DNA from: Pseudomonas nitroreducens NBRC 12694
GTDB taxonomy: Bacteria; Pseudomonadota; Gammaproteobacteria; Pseudomonadales; Pseudomonadaceae
Assembly (NCBI RefSeq): GCF_002091755.1
Contig: NZ_BDAI01000001.1
Location: 434,001 to 498,000, forward strand
Direction of reading: 5' to 3'
DNA length: 64,000 nucleotides
Shown here in pieces: positions 44,087 through 53,253 of the stretch. Below the pieces are notes generated by a model. The model was not told the DNA's origin, ran no database searches, and saw only the letters and a list, made by a program, of their open reading frames with translations. How positions within the stretch are numbered: position 1 is the stretch's first letter; the number at the start of each line of letters is the position of its first letter. The translations under genes were made by a program, and so were the position numbers.

Positions 44087-46588
44087 ATGAAGCCACTGTC
44101 GCTGCCCAACCTGTTCCGCCTGTCCCTGCGCCAGCTATGGCGCGAAGGGCGCAGCGGCGAACTGCGCGTGCTGTTCTTCGCCCTGCTGGTGGCGGTGGCG
44201 GCCAGTTCCGCCATCGGCTATTTCAGCGCTCGCCTGAACGGCGCAATGCTGGTGCGCGCCGCCGAATTCCTCGGCGCCGACCTGGTGCTCACCGGCACCC
44301 AGCCCGCGCGCCAGGAGCAGATCGACAGCGGCCTCAAGCTGGGCCTGCAGCACGCGCAGAGCGTGGAGTTCTCCAGTGTGGTGGCCACCGATAACGGCAT
44401 TCAGCTGAGCAGCGTGAAGGCCGTCGGCGACAGCTATCCCTTGCGCGGCGAACTGAAAAGCGCACCCGCGCCATTGCAGCCGGAGGTCGAAGGCGGACGC
44501 CCGGCAGCGGGTGATATCTGGGTCGAATCGCGCCTGCTCGCAAGCCTCGACCTGAAAATCGGCGACAGCGTCGACATCGGCCGCAAATCCCTGCGTATCG
44601 CCCGTGTTCTGACCTATGAACCGGACCGGGCCGGCGACTTCTACAGCCTTACCCCGCGCGTGATGATGAGCCTGCAGGACCTGGACGCCACCGGCGTGGT
44701 ACAGCCCGGCAGCCGGGTGCGCTACCGCGACCTGTGGGGCGGCGCGCACGACGCACTGCAAACCTACCGGCAGGCTACCCAGGGCAACCTTGCCGCCAAT
44801 CAGGAACTGCAGGACGCGCACCACGGGAACCGGCAGATCGGCGATGCCCTGGGCCGCGCCGAGCGCTACCTCAACCTTGCCAGCCTCGCCGCCGTACTGC
44901 TCGCCGGCGTGGCGGTGGCGCTGTCTGCCAACCGCTTCGCCACCCGACGCTTCGACGCCAGCGCGCTGTTGCGCTGCCTGGGCCTGTCACGCCGCGAAGC
45001 GCTGCTGCTGTATGGCAGCCAGCTGTTCGTGCTGGGCGTGGTCGCCAGCCTCTTCGGCGCCTTCCTGGGTTGGCTGGCACAACTCGGCCTGATGCACCTG
45101 CTGGGTAACCTGCTGCCACCGGAAATCCCCGACGCCGGCATCGTTCCGGCGCTCGCCGGCATGGCTACCGGGCTGGTCGCGCTGGCCGGCTTCGCCCTTC
45201 CGCCGCTGGCTGCCCTTGGCCGCGTACCGCCGCTGCGAGTGCTGCGCAGCGACCTGTTGCCGGTGCCGATGCGTACCTGGATGGCCTACGGCTGCGCGCT
45301 GCTCGCCCTCGGCCTGATCATGTGGCGGCTGAGCCTGGACCTGAAACTCACCCTCGCCCTGCTCGGTGGCGGCGCCATCGCCGCAGTGGTCCTCGGCTTT
45401 ATCCTGCTGCTCGCCCTGCGCGGCCTGCGTCGCGCGCTGCAAGGGGCCAGCCTGCCGTGGCGCCTGGGCCTCGGCCAATTGCTGCGTTACCCGCTGGCGG
45501 CCGCCGGGCAGAGCCTCGCCTTCGGCCTGATCCTGCTGGCCATGGCGCTGATCGCCCTGCTGCGCGGCGAGCTGCTGGATACCTGGCATTCGCAGTTGCC
45601 GCCCAATGCCCCGAACCATTTCGCGCTGAACATCCTGCCGGCCGAGAAGGACAGCTTCGAGCAGCGGGTGAAGGCGCTGTCGCCCAACGCCGAAGACCTC
45701 TACCCCATGGTGCCCGGCCGCCTGGTGGCGGTGAACGGCAAGCCCGTCCACGCGATGAACGAGGACATCCGCAGCGAGCGCGCCCTGCAACGCGACCTGG
45801 GGCTGACCTGGTCCGCACGCCTGCCCGCAGGCAACCAGATTGTCGCCGGCGAGTGGTGGACGGCAGGCGAGAAGAGCGAACTGCCGGGCGTCTCGGTGGA
45901 AGAAAAGCTCGCCGGTAACCTCGGCCTGAAGGTCGGCGACCACCTGAGCTTCACCGTTGCCGGGCAGACCCGCGAGGCGCAGATCCGCAGCCTGCGCTCG
46001 GTGAAGTGGGACAACTTCCAGCCCAACTTCTTCATGGTCTTCGAGCCGGGCACCCTGACCGACCTGCCGGTGACCTACCTGACCAGTTTCTATCTGCCGG
46101 CCAGCCAGGAGCGCCAGTTGATCGAGCTGGCCCGTGCCTACCCCACGGTCACCCTGCTGCCGGTGGACGCGCTGCTCGCGCAGCTGCGCAGCATCCTCGA
46201 CCAGGTGACGCTGGCCGTGGAGTACGTGCTGGTGTTCGTCCTTGCCGCCGGCTTCGTGGTGCTGTTCGCCGGTCTGCAGGCGACGCTCGACGAGCGCCTG
46301 CGCCAGGGGGCGCTGCTGCGTGCCCTGGGGGCCGAACGCAGCCTGCTGATGCGCACGCGGCGCAGCGAGTTCGCCCTGCTCGGCGCGGTCAGCGGCCTGC
46401 TGGCGGCACTGGGCTGCGAGCTGATCAGCTACCTGCTCTACCGGCTGGTGTTCGACCTGCCGTGGAGCCCGCACCCCTGGTTGCTGGCACTGCCGTTACT
46501 GGGGGCGCTGCTGGTGGGTGGCGCCGGGCTGCTGGGGACGCGCCGCGCGCTCAACGTGAGCCCGTTGCGCCTGCTGCGCGAGAGCTGA
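44087..46588 (+). CDS. ybbP: ABC transporter permease YbbP (MacB-fold)
   Basis: This 833-residue inner-membrane protein carries two FtsX/MacB permease domains, ten predicted helices in all, and large periplasmic regions (about 60-250 and 500-690). TM clusters lie near 28-48, 265-290, 310-345, 350-375, 400-470, 475-505, 705-735, 755-780 and 790-815. The C-terminal RALNVSPLRLLRES matches the family. The N-terminal MKPLSLPNLFRLSLRQLWREGRSGELRVL is cited in part. E. coli YbbP has 804 aa. It acts with YbbA. Confidence 0.93.
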   Translation: MKPLSLPNLFRLSLRQLWREGRSGELRVLFFALLVAVAASSAIGYFSARLNGAMLVRAAEFLGADLVLTGTQPARQEQIDSGLKLGLQHAQSVEFSSVVATDNGIQLSSVKAVGDSYPLRGELKSAPAPLQPEVEGGRPAAGDIWVESRLLASLDLKIGDSVDIGRKSLRIARVLTYEPDRAGDFYSLTPRVMMSLQDLDATGVVQPGSRVRYRDLWGGAHDALQTYRQATQGNLAANQELQDAHHGNRQIGDALGRAERYLNLASLAAVLLAGVAVALSANRFATRRFDASALLRCLGLSRREALLLYGSQLFVLGVVASLFGAFLGWLAQLGLMHLLGNLLPPEIPDAGIVPALAGMATGLVALAGFALPPLAALGRVPPLRVLRSDLLPVPMRTWMAYGCALLALGLIMWRLSLDLKLTLALLGGGAIAAVVLGFILLLALRGLRRALQGASLPWRLGLGQLLRYPLAAAGQSLAFGLILLAMALIALLRGELLDTWHSQLPPNAPNHFALNILPAEKDSFEQRVKALSPNAEDLYPMVPGRLVAVNGKPVHAMNEDIRSERALQRDLGLTWSARLPAGNQIVAGEWWTAGEKSELPGVSVEEKLAGNLGLKVGDHLSFTVAGQTREAQIRSLRSVKWDNFQPNFFMVFEPGTLTDLPVTYLTSFYLPASQERQLIELARAYPTVTLLPVDALLAQLRSILDQVTLAVEYVLVFVLAAGFVVLFAGLQATLDERLRQGALLRALGAERSLLMRTRRSEFALLGAVSGLLAALGCELISYLLYRLVFDLPWSPHPWLLALPLLGALLVGGAGLLGTRRALNVSPLRLLRES

Positions 46589-46629
46589 TCGGGTAGACTC
46601 GCCCGATCACTTTCGCCGCCCTGGATACC

Positions 46630-47127
46630 ATGAGCCGCTATCGCCCGCCCCGCCCTGCCGGTACCCCACTGATCACTCCCGAAGGCGAAGCGCGCCTGCG
46701 CGCGGAACTGCATGAACTGTGGAACGTGCGCCGGCCACAGGTGACCCAGTCGGTCAGCGAGGCCGCCGCGCAAGGTGATCGCTCGGAGAACGCCGAGTAC
46801 ACCTACGGCAAGAAGATGCTGCGGGAGATCGACAGCCGCGTGCGCTTCCTGCGCAAGCGCCTGGAAAACTGCAAGGTGGTCAGCGAGCGCCCGGCGAATC
46901 CGAACAAGGTCTACTTCGGCGCCTGGGTCACCCTGGAAGACGAGGACGGCGAGCAGGCCCGCTATCGCATCGTCGGCCCGGACGAACTGGACCTGCGCAA
47001 CAACCACATCAGCATCGACTCGCCGCTGGCCCGCGCCCTGGTGGGCAAGGAACTGGACGCCGAGGTGATGGTGCGCAGCCCGTCAGGCGAGAAAATGTGG
47101 TTCGTGATCGAGATCGAGTATCCCTGA
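46630..47127 (+). CDS. greB: Transcript-cleavage factor GreB
   Basis: This 165-residue factor rescues backtracked RNA polymerase. The N-terminal coiled coil (about 15-80) ends in the acidic tip AQGDRSENAEY, whose Asp and Glu coordinate the cleavage magnesium. The C-terminal FKBP-like domain (about 90-165) contains YRIVGPDELDLRNN and SPLARALVGKE. A decayed copy of this 3' end is present at 52504-52658 beyond the tcu genes. ATG 46630 has a weak ribosome-binding site. Confidence 0.95.
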   Translation: MSRYRPPRPAGTPLITPEGEARLRAELHELWNVRRPQVTQSVSEAAAQGDRSENAEYTYGKKMLREIDSRVRFLRKRLENCKVVSERPANPNKVYFGAWVTLEDEDGEQARYRIVGPDELDLRNNHISIDSPLARALVGKELDAEVMVRSPSGEKMWFVIEIEYP

Positions 47128-47152
47128 TCCATCGTCGGCCCGATGGAGCCTC

Positions 47153-47233
47153 TGCTGGGGCGAGCTTGTTCGCGAACGGAGTCACCGGCAGCGCCGAAGC
47201 CGAAGCAGATTCGCGAGCAAGATCGCTGCAACA
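47153..47233. repeat. REP-type paired palindrome (copy 3, diverged)
   Basis: GGGGCGAGCTTGTTCGCGAAC at the left and TTCGCGAGCAAGATCGCTGCA at the right are inverted and about 40 nt apart. The arms match those at 17110 and 22580 with several substitutions. It follows greB by 25 bp. Confidence 0.75.
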
Positions 47234-47307
47234 AAAAGGGACTCAGGGCAGCTGCTGGCACTGGTGAACGGATGCTTGTCACCGTTTCGCCACTGCCCGC
47301 GCCCTGG

Positions 47308-48615
47308 TTAAGGCATCGCCTCGGAGTAGCGCTGACCAGTCGATTTTTTGTGTCGGCCATAGAGAATGACCGTAGCGGTAAGCCCGCACACGGCGGCGAA
47401 CATCAGCCAATACGCTGGTGAAGCCTTGTCGCCGGTGGCTTGTACCAACAGCGTCGACACTGCTGGCGTGAAACCGCCGAACAGGGCCGTGGCCAGGCTA
47501 AACGCCAGGGAAAATCCGACTACCCGCACGTTCTGCGGCATCACTTCAGTTAGCGCCGCAACCATGGCGCCGTTGTACAGACCGAAGAACATTGAGAAGT
47601 ACAGAAGCACCGCAAGCAGCCGCTCGAAGCTCGGCGCCGTAGCCAGCCAGTGCATCGCCGGATAAGCGCTGAAGATGCACAGCAAGGTGATCCCCAGCAG
47701 TTGCGGACGGCGGCCAATGCGGTCAGACAGGGCGCCGCCGATAGGCAGCCAGATGAAATTGCTGACGCCGACCAGCAGGGTCACGACCAGGCTGTCGGTA
47801 GTGCTCAGGCTCAGCACCGACTTGCCGAAAGTCGGGGTGTACACGGTGATCAGGTAGAAGGTGGTGGTGGTCATCGAGGCCAACAAGCCACCGGCCAGCA
47901 CCGTACGCCAGTTGTCGCGCATTGAGCGGAACACTTCACCGGCACTCGGGTGGTGATTACGCGCCTTGAATGCTTCGGTTTCCTGCAACGAACGGCGAAT
48001 GATGAAGATGAACGGGATGATCACACAGCCGATGAAGAACGGGATGCGCCAGCCCCAGGCTGCGACGTCGGCAGCCGCCATGGTGGCGTTGAGCGCGTAG
48101 CCCAAGGCCGCCGCCACAACGATGGCGACCTGCTGGCTGGCTGATTGCCAGGCGGTGTAGAAGCCGGTGCGGCCCGGCGTGGCGATCTCGGAGAGGTAGA
48201 CGGACACGCCGCCCATCTCCGCCCCTGCCGAGAAGCCCTGCAGCAGCCTGCCCAGCAGCACCAGCAACGGGGCGAACAGGCCGATGCTGGCGTAGCCCGG
48301 TACCAGGGCGATCAGCACAGTACCGGCGGCCATGATCGACAGGGTGACGATGAGGCCCGTGCGGCGCCCCGCCTTGTCGATGTACGCACCCAGCACAATG
48401 GCCCCCAGCGGGCGCATCAGGAACCCGGAGCCGAATACCGCGAAAGTCATCATCAGCGAGGCGAACTCGCTGCTGGCCGGGAAGAACGTCTGAGAAATGT
48501 AGGTGGCATAGAACCCGAACAGGAAGAAATCGAACTGTTCAAGGAAATTGCCGCTGGTGACACGCAGAATGGCGCCCAGCTTGGAGCCTCTGCCTTGGGG
48601 GGTCGTGTTCATCAT
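47308..48615 (-). CDS. tcuC: Tricarballylate/citrate-proton symporter (MFS, TcuC-like)
   Basis: This 435-residue twelve-helix MFS transporter belongs to the metabolite:H+ symporter group (CitA/ProP/KgtP). It starts ILRVTSGNFLEQFDFFLFGFYATYIS and carries the loop 2-3 motif GAYIDKAGRRTGL and loop 8-9 motif GGALSDRIGRRPQLLG. TcuC of Salmonella imports tricarballylate; specificity here is inferred from the tcuA-tcuB neighbours. Two adjacent ATGs (48615, 48612). It is the last gene of the tcu unit, 50 bp after tcuB. Confidence 0.88.
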   Translation of the reverse strand: MMNTTPQGRGSKLGAILRVTSGNFLEQFDFFLFGFYATYISQTFFPASSEFASLMMTFAVFGSGFLMRPLGAIVLGAYIDKAGRRTGLIVTLSIMAAGTVLIALVPGYASIGLFAPLLVLLGRLLQGFSAGAEMGGVSVYLSEIATPGRTGFYTAWQSASQQVAIVVAAALGYALNATMAAADVAAWGWRIPFFIGCVIIPFIFIIRRSLQETEAFKARNHHPSAGEVFRSMRDNWRTVLAGGLLASMTTTTFYLITVYTPTFGKSVLSLSTTDSLVVTLLVGVSNFIWLPIGGALSDRIGRRPQLLGITLLCIFSAYPAMHWLATAPSFERLLAVLLYFSMFFGLYNGAMVAALTEVMPQNVRVVGFSLAFSLATALFGGFTPAVSTLLVQATGDKASPAYWLMFAAVCGLTATVILYGRHKKSTGQRYSEAMP

Positions 48616-48665
48616 AGCTACCGTTGTGCTCTTAATTGTTGTTGTAGAACCGGGTGGTCGAGCGG

Positions 48666-49823
48666 TCAGTCGCTTCCCGCGTTTATCGGATTGGGTTGGC
48701 GCTTTTCGATGGCATGCTTGAGCAGCGCGGCACTGCGGAAAATGCCGTGGGCGAACTTGCTGTAGGGCATGGTCAGGAAGAACGCCATGACCAGGCCCAG
48801 GTGGATCGCCAGCAGCAGGCCCAGGGCAGCGGTTTCCCGGAAGGCCAGCAGAGCCAGGCCACTGGCACTGACCAGGAACAGCAAGGCGATGAAGCCGCGA
48901 TCCATGGGTTTCTGCTGGTCGTCGCCCTGGGCGGGGTTGCGGCGCAGGTTCAACCAGAGAAGGCCCGCTGGGCCAACCAGCAACCCCAGGCCGCCGGCTA
49001 TACCCAACAGCACCGGCAGGCTCAGCACCGGGTAAGGTGCCGCCAGGCCCAGCAAGTAGTGATAGAGCGTCGCGGTGCCAGTGGCGGCGAAGCACAGCAG
49101 GAAACCGTAGAAGGTCAGGTGGTGAAAGCGACGACGCCACAGGGTGAAGCGGTCATCGGCGTTATTGCAGCCTTCGCCATGTCCGCCGTCCAGATACTTG
49201 AGCGTGGCCACGCTGGTCGTGGCTTCCAGTACCGCAGCGGTCTTCAGTGGTGTGGGCGCCGTAGCCGGCGAGACCGAGCGCCAGAAGCGGCGCACGCCCA
49301 GGGTCAATGACAAGGTCGCAAAGCCGAATACCGCGCCGAACATCAGGGCCAGGGTGTTGTGCGGGAAGATGCCGTAGAAGTTACCGCCGGGCATGGCGGT
49401 GAAAAGGCTGCCCATCACCAGCAGGGTCAGGCACAGGAACAGGACCAGCCCTGCGCCGGACGCCAATGCCAGGGTCAGCCCGTTGCGCTGGTAGAGCTTG
49501 CCCAGCGCTTGCGGCCAGGCGTACTCGGCGTAGGTGTCAAGGCGCACCTTGGCCATGGCCTGGGGTACGTTGACAGCAAATTCATGAGGCGCGGCGTACT
49601 GGCAAGCGTGCAGACAAGCACCGCAGTTGTGGCACAGGTTGGCCAGGTAATGGATGTCTGCCTGGGCGAACTCAAGGCGGCGGGTCATGGCCGGGAATAC
49701 GGCACAGAAGCCTTCGCAGTAACGGCAAGCGTTGCAGATGCTCATCTGCCGTTGTACTTCTTCCTCGTGCACATTCAGTACGGGGATCAGATTGCTTGAG
49801 GCAGTGGGATCAAACAGTTGCAC
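48666..49823 (-). CDS. tcuB: Tricarballylate utilisation electron-transfer protein TcuB (CitB-like)
   Basis: This 385-residue protein has two cysteine-rich clusters, CNACRYCEGFC (about 30-40) and CHNCGACLHAC (about 65-75), expected to hold 4Fe-4S clusters. Six to seven membrane helices follow and probably bind haem (HLTFYGFLLC, HNTLAL). TcuB reoxidises the FADH2 of TcuA and passes electrons to the quinone pool. The start is GTG 49823, preceded by CGGAGG. It overlaps the end of tcuA by 14 bp, so the genes are translationally coupled. Confidence 0.9.
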   Translation of the reverse strand: MQLFDPTASSNLIPVLNVHEEEVQRQMSICNACRYCEGFCAVFPAMTRRLEFAQADIHYLANLCHNCGACLHACQYAAPHEFAVNVPQAMAKVRLDTYAEYAWPQALGKLYQRNGLTLALASGAGLVLFLCLTLLVMGSLFTAMPGGNFYGIFPHNTLALMFGAVFGFATLSLTLGVRRFWRSVSPATAPTPLKTAAVLEATTSVATLKYLDGGHGEGCNNADDRFTLWRRRFHHLTFYGFLLCFAATGTATLYHYLLGLAAPYPVLSLPVLLGIAGGLGLLVGPAGLLWLNLRRNPAQGDDQQKPMDRGFIALLFLVSASGLALLAFRETAALGLLLAIHLGLVMAFFLTMPYSKFAHGIFRSAALLKHAIEKRQPNPINAGSD

Positions 49824-51264
49824 GGCGGGCCTCCGAAGTATTCTTTGTGTTGCCAGCCCCTGCGCTGGCAGCCGCCTGCACGCCAGCGATGCGGCCGAAC
49901 GCCGTACCGATCGCCATGCCGATACCGGCGGTATACCCCTTGCCCAGGACGTTGCCGGCCATCATTTCTCCGGCGACGAACAGGTTGGGGCTGGGCTTGC
50001 CGTCGAAGTGCACGGCAGCTGTCTCGTCGGTGGCTAGACCGAGGTAAGTGAAGGTGACGCCCGGCCGCAGTGGGTAGGCGTAGAACGGCGCCTTTACCAG
50101 GGGGCGCGCCCAGTGGGTCTTGGCCGGTGTCAGGCCCTGGGTGTGGCAGTCGTCGAGCGCGGTGTGATCGAAGGTGCCGGGCTGGCAGGCGTTGTTGTAG
50201 TCGTCGATGGTCTTGAGGAAGGCCATTTCGGGCAGTCCCAGCTTGCGCGCGAGCTCGCCCAGGGTCATTGCGGTAGTACTGGGGAATACCGGCGGCATGA
50301 AGCGACCGATGGCCTGCTGGTCGATGATCGAGTAGGCCTGCTGACCTGGCTGCCCAGCCACCAGGCGCCCCCAGATGGCATAGCGCTTGGGCCAGAAATC
50401 CTCACCCTCGTCATAGAAGCGTTGGCCGTCGCGATTGACCACCACCCCCAGGGACACGCAGTCGATGCGGGTGCAGATGCCGCCGTCGTAAAGTGGCGCG
50501 CGCGCATCGATGGCAACCATGTGCGCCTGGGTCGGATCTCCGATCACGTCAGCGCCCAGCTCGCCCATGCGCCTGAGCAGTATCCCTGTGTTGAAGCGTG
50601 TGCCGCGGATCAGGAAATTGTCCGACGGCCATTCACCACGCTCGTTCTGGCCCCAGGCCTCACGCAGCCATTCTCGGTTGGACTCGAAGCCGCCTGCCGC
50701 CAACACGCAGGCCCTGGCCTGGATGCGCTCGGCGGGCAGGCGCTGGCCGTCCACCTCGCGTTCGGCCAGGCAGGCCGCGACGAACCGACCGTCCTGCAGC
50801 TCGATATCGGTGACCTGCGCGTTGTAGCGGATCTGCACGCCCAACCGCTCGGCACTGCGAAAATAGGCATTGACCAGGGCTTTGCCACCGCCCATGAAGA
50901 ACGCATTGGTGCGCGCCACATGCAGCGCCCCGGACAGCGGCGGTTGAAAGTGCACACCGTGGCTGCGCATCCAGTCACGACAGCTGGACGAGGCGCGGAT
51001 GGTGATCCGCGCCAGCTTTTCGTTGGTAAGTCCGCCCGTGACTTTCAGCAGGTCCTGCCAGTACTCCTCTTCGGGGTATGCCTCGACCAGCACGTCCTGC
51101 GGGGCATCATGCATACAGCGGAGGTTGCGCGTGTGCTGTGAATTACCGCCACGCCAGACCCTTGGGGCGCCCTCTAAGAGCAGGACGCTGGCCCCGGCTT
51201 CCCGGGCCATCAGTGCCGCGCACAGAGCGGCATTGCCACCGCCGATTACTAGAACATCGATCAT
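49810..51264 (-). CDS. tcuA: FAD-dependent tricarballylate dehydrogenase TcuA
   Basis: This 484-residue flavoprotein of the fumarate reductase/succinate dehydrogenase family oxidises tricarballylate to cis-aconitate. The N-terminal dinucleotide-binding motif is VLVIGGGNAALCAALMAREAG. GGNSQHTRNLR (about 39-49) is the FAD/substrate segment typical of TcuA, VLAAGGFESNREWL (about 189) lies near the flavin, and FVAGEMMAGNVLGKGYTAGIGMAIG (seen in parts near 430-455) closes the FAD site. GAGGAG precedes the ATG. It is the first enzyme gene after the regulator tcuR. Confidence 0.92.
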   Translation of the reverse strand: MIDVLVIGGGNAALCAALMAREAGASVLLLEGAPRVWRGGNSQHTRNLRCMHDAPQDVLVEAYPEEEYWQDLLKVTGGLTNEKLARITIRASSSCRDWMRSHGVHFQPPLSGALHVARTNAFFMGGGKALVNAYFRSAERLGVQIRYNAQVTDIELQDGRFVAACLAEREVDGQRLPAERIQARACVLAAGGFESNREWLREAWGQNERGEWPSDNFLIRGTRFNTGILLRRMGELGADVIGDPTQAHMVAIDARAPLYDGGICTRIDCVSLGVVVNRDGQRFYDEGEDFWPKRYAIWGRLVAGQPGQQAYSIIDQQAIGRFMPPVFPSTTAMTLGELARKLGLPEMAFLKTIDDYNNACQPGTFDHTALDDCHTQGLTPAKTHWARPLVKAPFYAYPLRPGVTFTYLGLATDETAAVHFDGKPSPNLFVAGEMMAGNVLGKGYTAGIGMAIGTAFGRIAGVQAAASAGAGNTKNTSEARRATV

Positions 51265-51279
51265 CTTCGCTCCTCATTT

Positions 51280-51303
51280 CACAAGGAAGCCGAAGACCTT
51301 GTG
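51280..51303. promoter_or_regulatory. Inverted repeat in the tcuA leader
   Basis: CACAAGG (51280-51286) and CCTTGTG (51297-51303), 10 nt apart, sit 16 nt upstream of the tcuA start, next to its ribosome-binding site. It could be an operator for TcuR or a small RNA hairpin affecting translation. Confidence 0.4.
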
Positions 51304-51417
51304 AGTGGGGAGGAAAATAGGGGAGCAAGCGGATTGCAGAAAGGCCGCTTTTGGCATGAGGTGTTTAGTTTTCGTAAAGGCTTTGCCCGTGCCTTTACCA
51401 CGCGGAGGACGCTAGCC

Positions 51418-52371
51418 TTACTCTGCCATGTCTTGAAGCCAGGTTGCTCCCGGCCACTGGTCTGCTTCCACCAGTTGGCGGGCCACGTCCGTGATGACAC
51501 GCCGAGTTGCCAGGGCGGCGGGAGAGAGCTCATCGTCCGCGAGCGTTGCAAGCAGGTTACGCCGCCCTACATGGGGATTGGTGATTTCAGCTACCAACAA
51601 TCCCGACTCACCTTTCAACGCAGCTGCAGCGCCCGGTTGAATCGTCGCCGCATGCCCCGCACGCGCTGCGTTCATGAGAACCGCGAGGCCATCGATCTCC
51701 ATAATGATGTTCGGCGCCAACCCCTCTCTTTCAAAGGCGCTGGTAAGCGCTGAACGCAAGCCATGCTGTGCGCTGGGCATCACTAACGGCAAGTTGCCCA
51801 GATCTGCCAACTGCACCCGCTCCCCACGGGGCGCTCCGGCCAACGCCGGGGAGCAAATCACGAACAGTTTCTCGTCAAGCAAGGGTGTCACGCTCCAGCG
51901 CTTCCCCCCCTCCAGCTGAAAAAGTATGGCCAGGTCGATCTGGCGTGAATTGAGTTGTCCGGCCAGATGACCGGACAGCATTTCCACAAGGTGCAACTGA
52001 ATATCTGGATACCGAGTGCGCATCGCACTTATGAGAGGCAGAGCCAGAACGGTCGCCGTGGTTGGTGGCAAACCGACACTCACGTAGCCACTCATTCGTC
52101 CACGATGAGCCGCCATGATCGCATTGTCGGCCTGACGCAGGGATAGTTGGGCATGGTGCAGGAACGCCATACCCGCACTGGTAGGGGTGACGCCGGTCGT
52201 GGTGCGGTTGAGCAGGCGCGTCGAGAGCTCGCTTTCCAGTTTGCTGATCTGCTGACTCAACGCCGAGACACCTACCTCCAGCTCAAGTGCGGCACGACCT
52301 AAACTGCCATGCTCGATGATTTTGACGAAGTAACGTAGCTGTCTTAATTCCAAAATGGTAAGGCTCCGCAT
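51418..52371 (-). CDS. tcuR: LysR-family regulator of tricarballylate genes (TcuR-like)
   Basis: This 317-residue LysR protein has HTH LRQLRYFVKIIEHGSLGRAALELEVGVSALSQQI (in parts) and effector domain from SGYVSVGLPPTTATVLALPL. It lies directly upstream of tcuA, same strand, 153 bp apart, in the order tcuR-tcuA-tcuB-tcuC known from Salmonella, where TcuR activates the operon in response to tricarballylate. The co-inducer role is inferred. A 9-bp direct repeat CTGTCTTAA (52339 and 52382) brackets its start region. Confidence 0.87.
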   Translation of the reverse strand: MRSLTILELRQLRYFVKIIEHGSLGRAALELEVGVSALSQQISKLESELSTRLLNRTTTGVTPTSAGMAFLHHAQLSLRQADNAIMAAHRGRMSGYVSVGLPPTTATVLALPLISAMRTRYPDIQLHLVEMLSGHLAGQLNSRQIDLAILFQLEGGKRWSVTPLLDEKLFVICSPALAGAPRGERVQLADLGNLPLVMPSAQHGLRSALTSAFEREGLAPNIIMEIDGLAVLMNAARAGHAATIQPGAAAALKGESGLLVAEITNPHVGRRNLLATLADDELSPAALATRRVITDVARQLVEADQWPGATWLQDMAE

Positions 52372-52750
52372 GGGATTGGAACTGTCTTAACGACCAGTCT
52401 GGGCCAGCTCATTGCTCATGATGGATCAGCGATCAGGTGGAAGAGCATTGATAGTCCGACCGACTTGCCGCAACTGCCAGATCCCAGTTTGTCTGATCTG
52501 CCCCGCATCGTCGGCCCATATGAACTGAGCGTGCGCAACAACCCTGTCAGCATCGACTCGCCGCTGACCCTGCACCTTGGTGGACAATGGGCTGGACGCC
52601 GAGGTGAGGGTGCGCCAGCGACTGGCTGTGGTTCGTGGCGGGAATCGAGTACCCCTGGGCAACGCCAGGCACAACACTGGCGGGAGCGCCCCCATCCAGC
52701 CAGGGCGCCGCCAGGGAATCCGTTCCAGAGCGGCGTCGCTCCTGCAAGGG
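52372..52750. other. Gene-free stretch holding a greB remnant
   Basis: The 379-bp gap between tcuR and a hypothetical gene contains no intact gene. Its middle (52504-52658) is a degenerate greB 3' end. The piece after it ends in TCGCTCCTGCAAGG, similar to one arm of the local REP elements. Confidence 0.6.
52504..52658 (+). pseudogene. greB: Decayed duplicate of the greB 3' end
   Basis: The segment matches the last about 160 bp of greB (46966-47126). CGCATCGTCGGCCC is identical, GTGCGCAACAACC, TCAGCATCGACTCGCCGCTG, CTGGACGCCGAGGTGA and GTGCGC recur in order, and it ends TGGTTCGTG...ATCGAGTACCCCTGG where greB has ATCGAGTATCCCTGA. The readable start translates to IVGPYELSVRNNPVSIDSPL (GreB: IVGPDELDLRNNHISIDSPL). 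Small indels then break the frame and the stop codon is lost. No 5' part of greB is present. Confidence 0.85.
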
Positions 52751-53071
52751 TCAGATCGGTTGCGGACGCCGGGTGATCAGCCCTTGCCGGGCCACACGGG
52801 TGAGTTGGTGAACAGCCGGTTCCAGCTGCTCGGCCACCGGCGACTGGACCACCGCGAAGTCAAAGCTGTCGGAGGGGAAGCGCGCCAGGTCGGCAAAGGT
52901 TTCGGCAAACTGGATCAGGAAGGTACGCGAGCCGTTCCAGCGCTTGGGCCAACCATCGAGATAACGGACGAGGGTGGGCTGGTGATTGCCGCCCAGGAGA
53001 ATCTTCGGATTGCGACGAACCAGGCCGGTGGTGATCGGAGCCAGGCGCACATGGGGATTGGGACAAGTCAT
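52751..53071 (-). CDS. Hypothetical protein, 106 aa
   Basis: This 106-residue soluble protein has no signal peptide, membrane segment or recognised family. Readable features are NPKILLGGNHQPTLVRYLDG and FDFAVVQSPVAEQLEPAVHQL. A GGAAG lies 12 nt upstream of the ATG. It sits between the greB remnant and ligT. Codon use is like its neighbours. Function unknown. Confidence 0.55.
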   Translation of the reverse strand: MTCPNPHVRLAPITTGLVRRNPKILLGGNHQPTLVRYLDGWPKRWNGSRTFLIQFAETFADLARFPSDSFDFAVVQSPVAEQLEPAVHQLTRVARQGLITRRPQPI

Positions 53072-53253
53072 GGTGTCATGTCTTCCGCCTCTTTGGTCCA
53101 GCTGGACGCGGCGAGAGGCACACCGAACCAGCGCTTTAGCGGTATTTCGATGCCAGCCATCGCTGCATCCGCGCCCCGCAAGTTGCTACTTAAATCGGCG
53201 CTGTGCGGCATCCTAGAGAAGCCCCGTCAAAGCTGTCAAGGAGACTTCAGTCG

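Noticed and set aside
44987..46474. 495-codon open frame antisense to ybbP
   Set aside because: It is Gln/His/Arg-rich low-complexity shadow with no signal or domain, and the ybbP gene is full-length.
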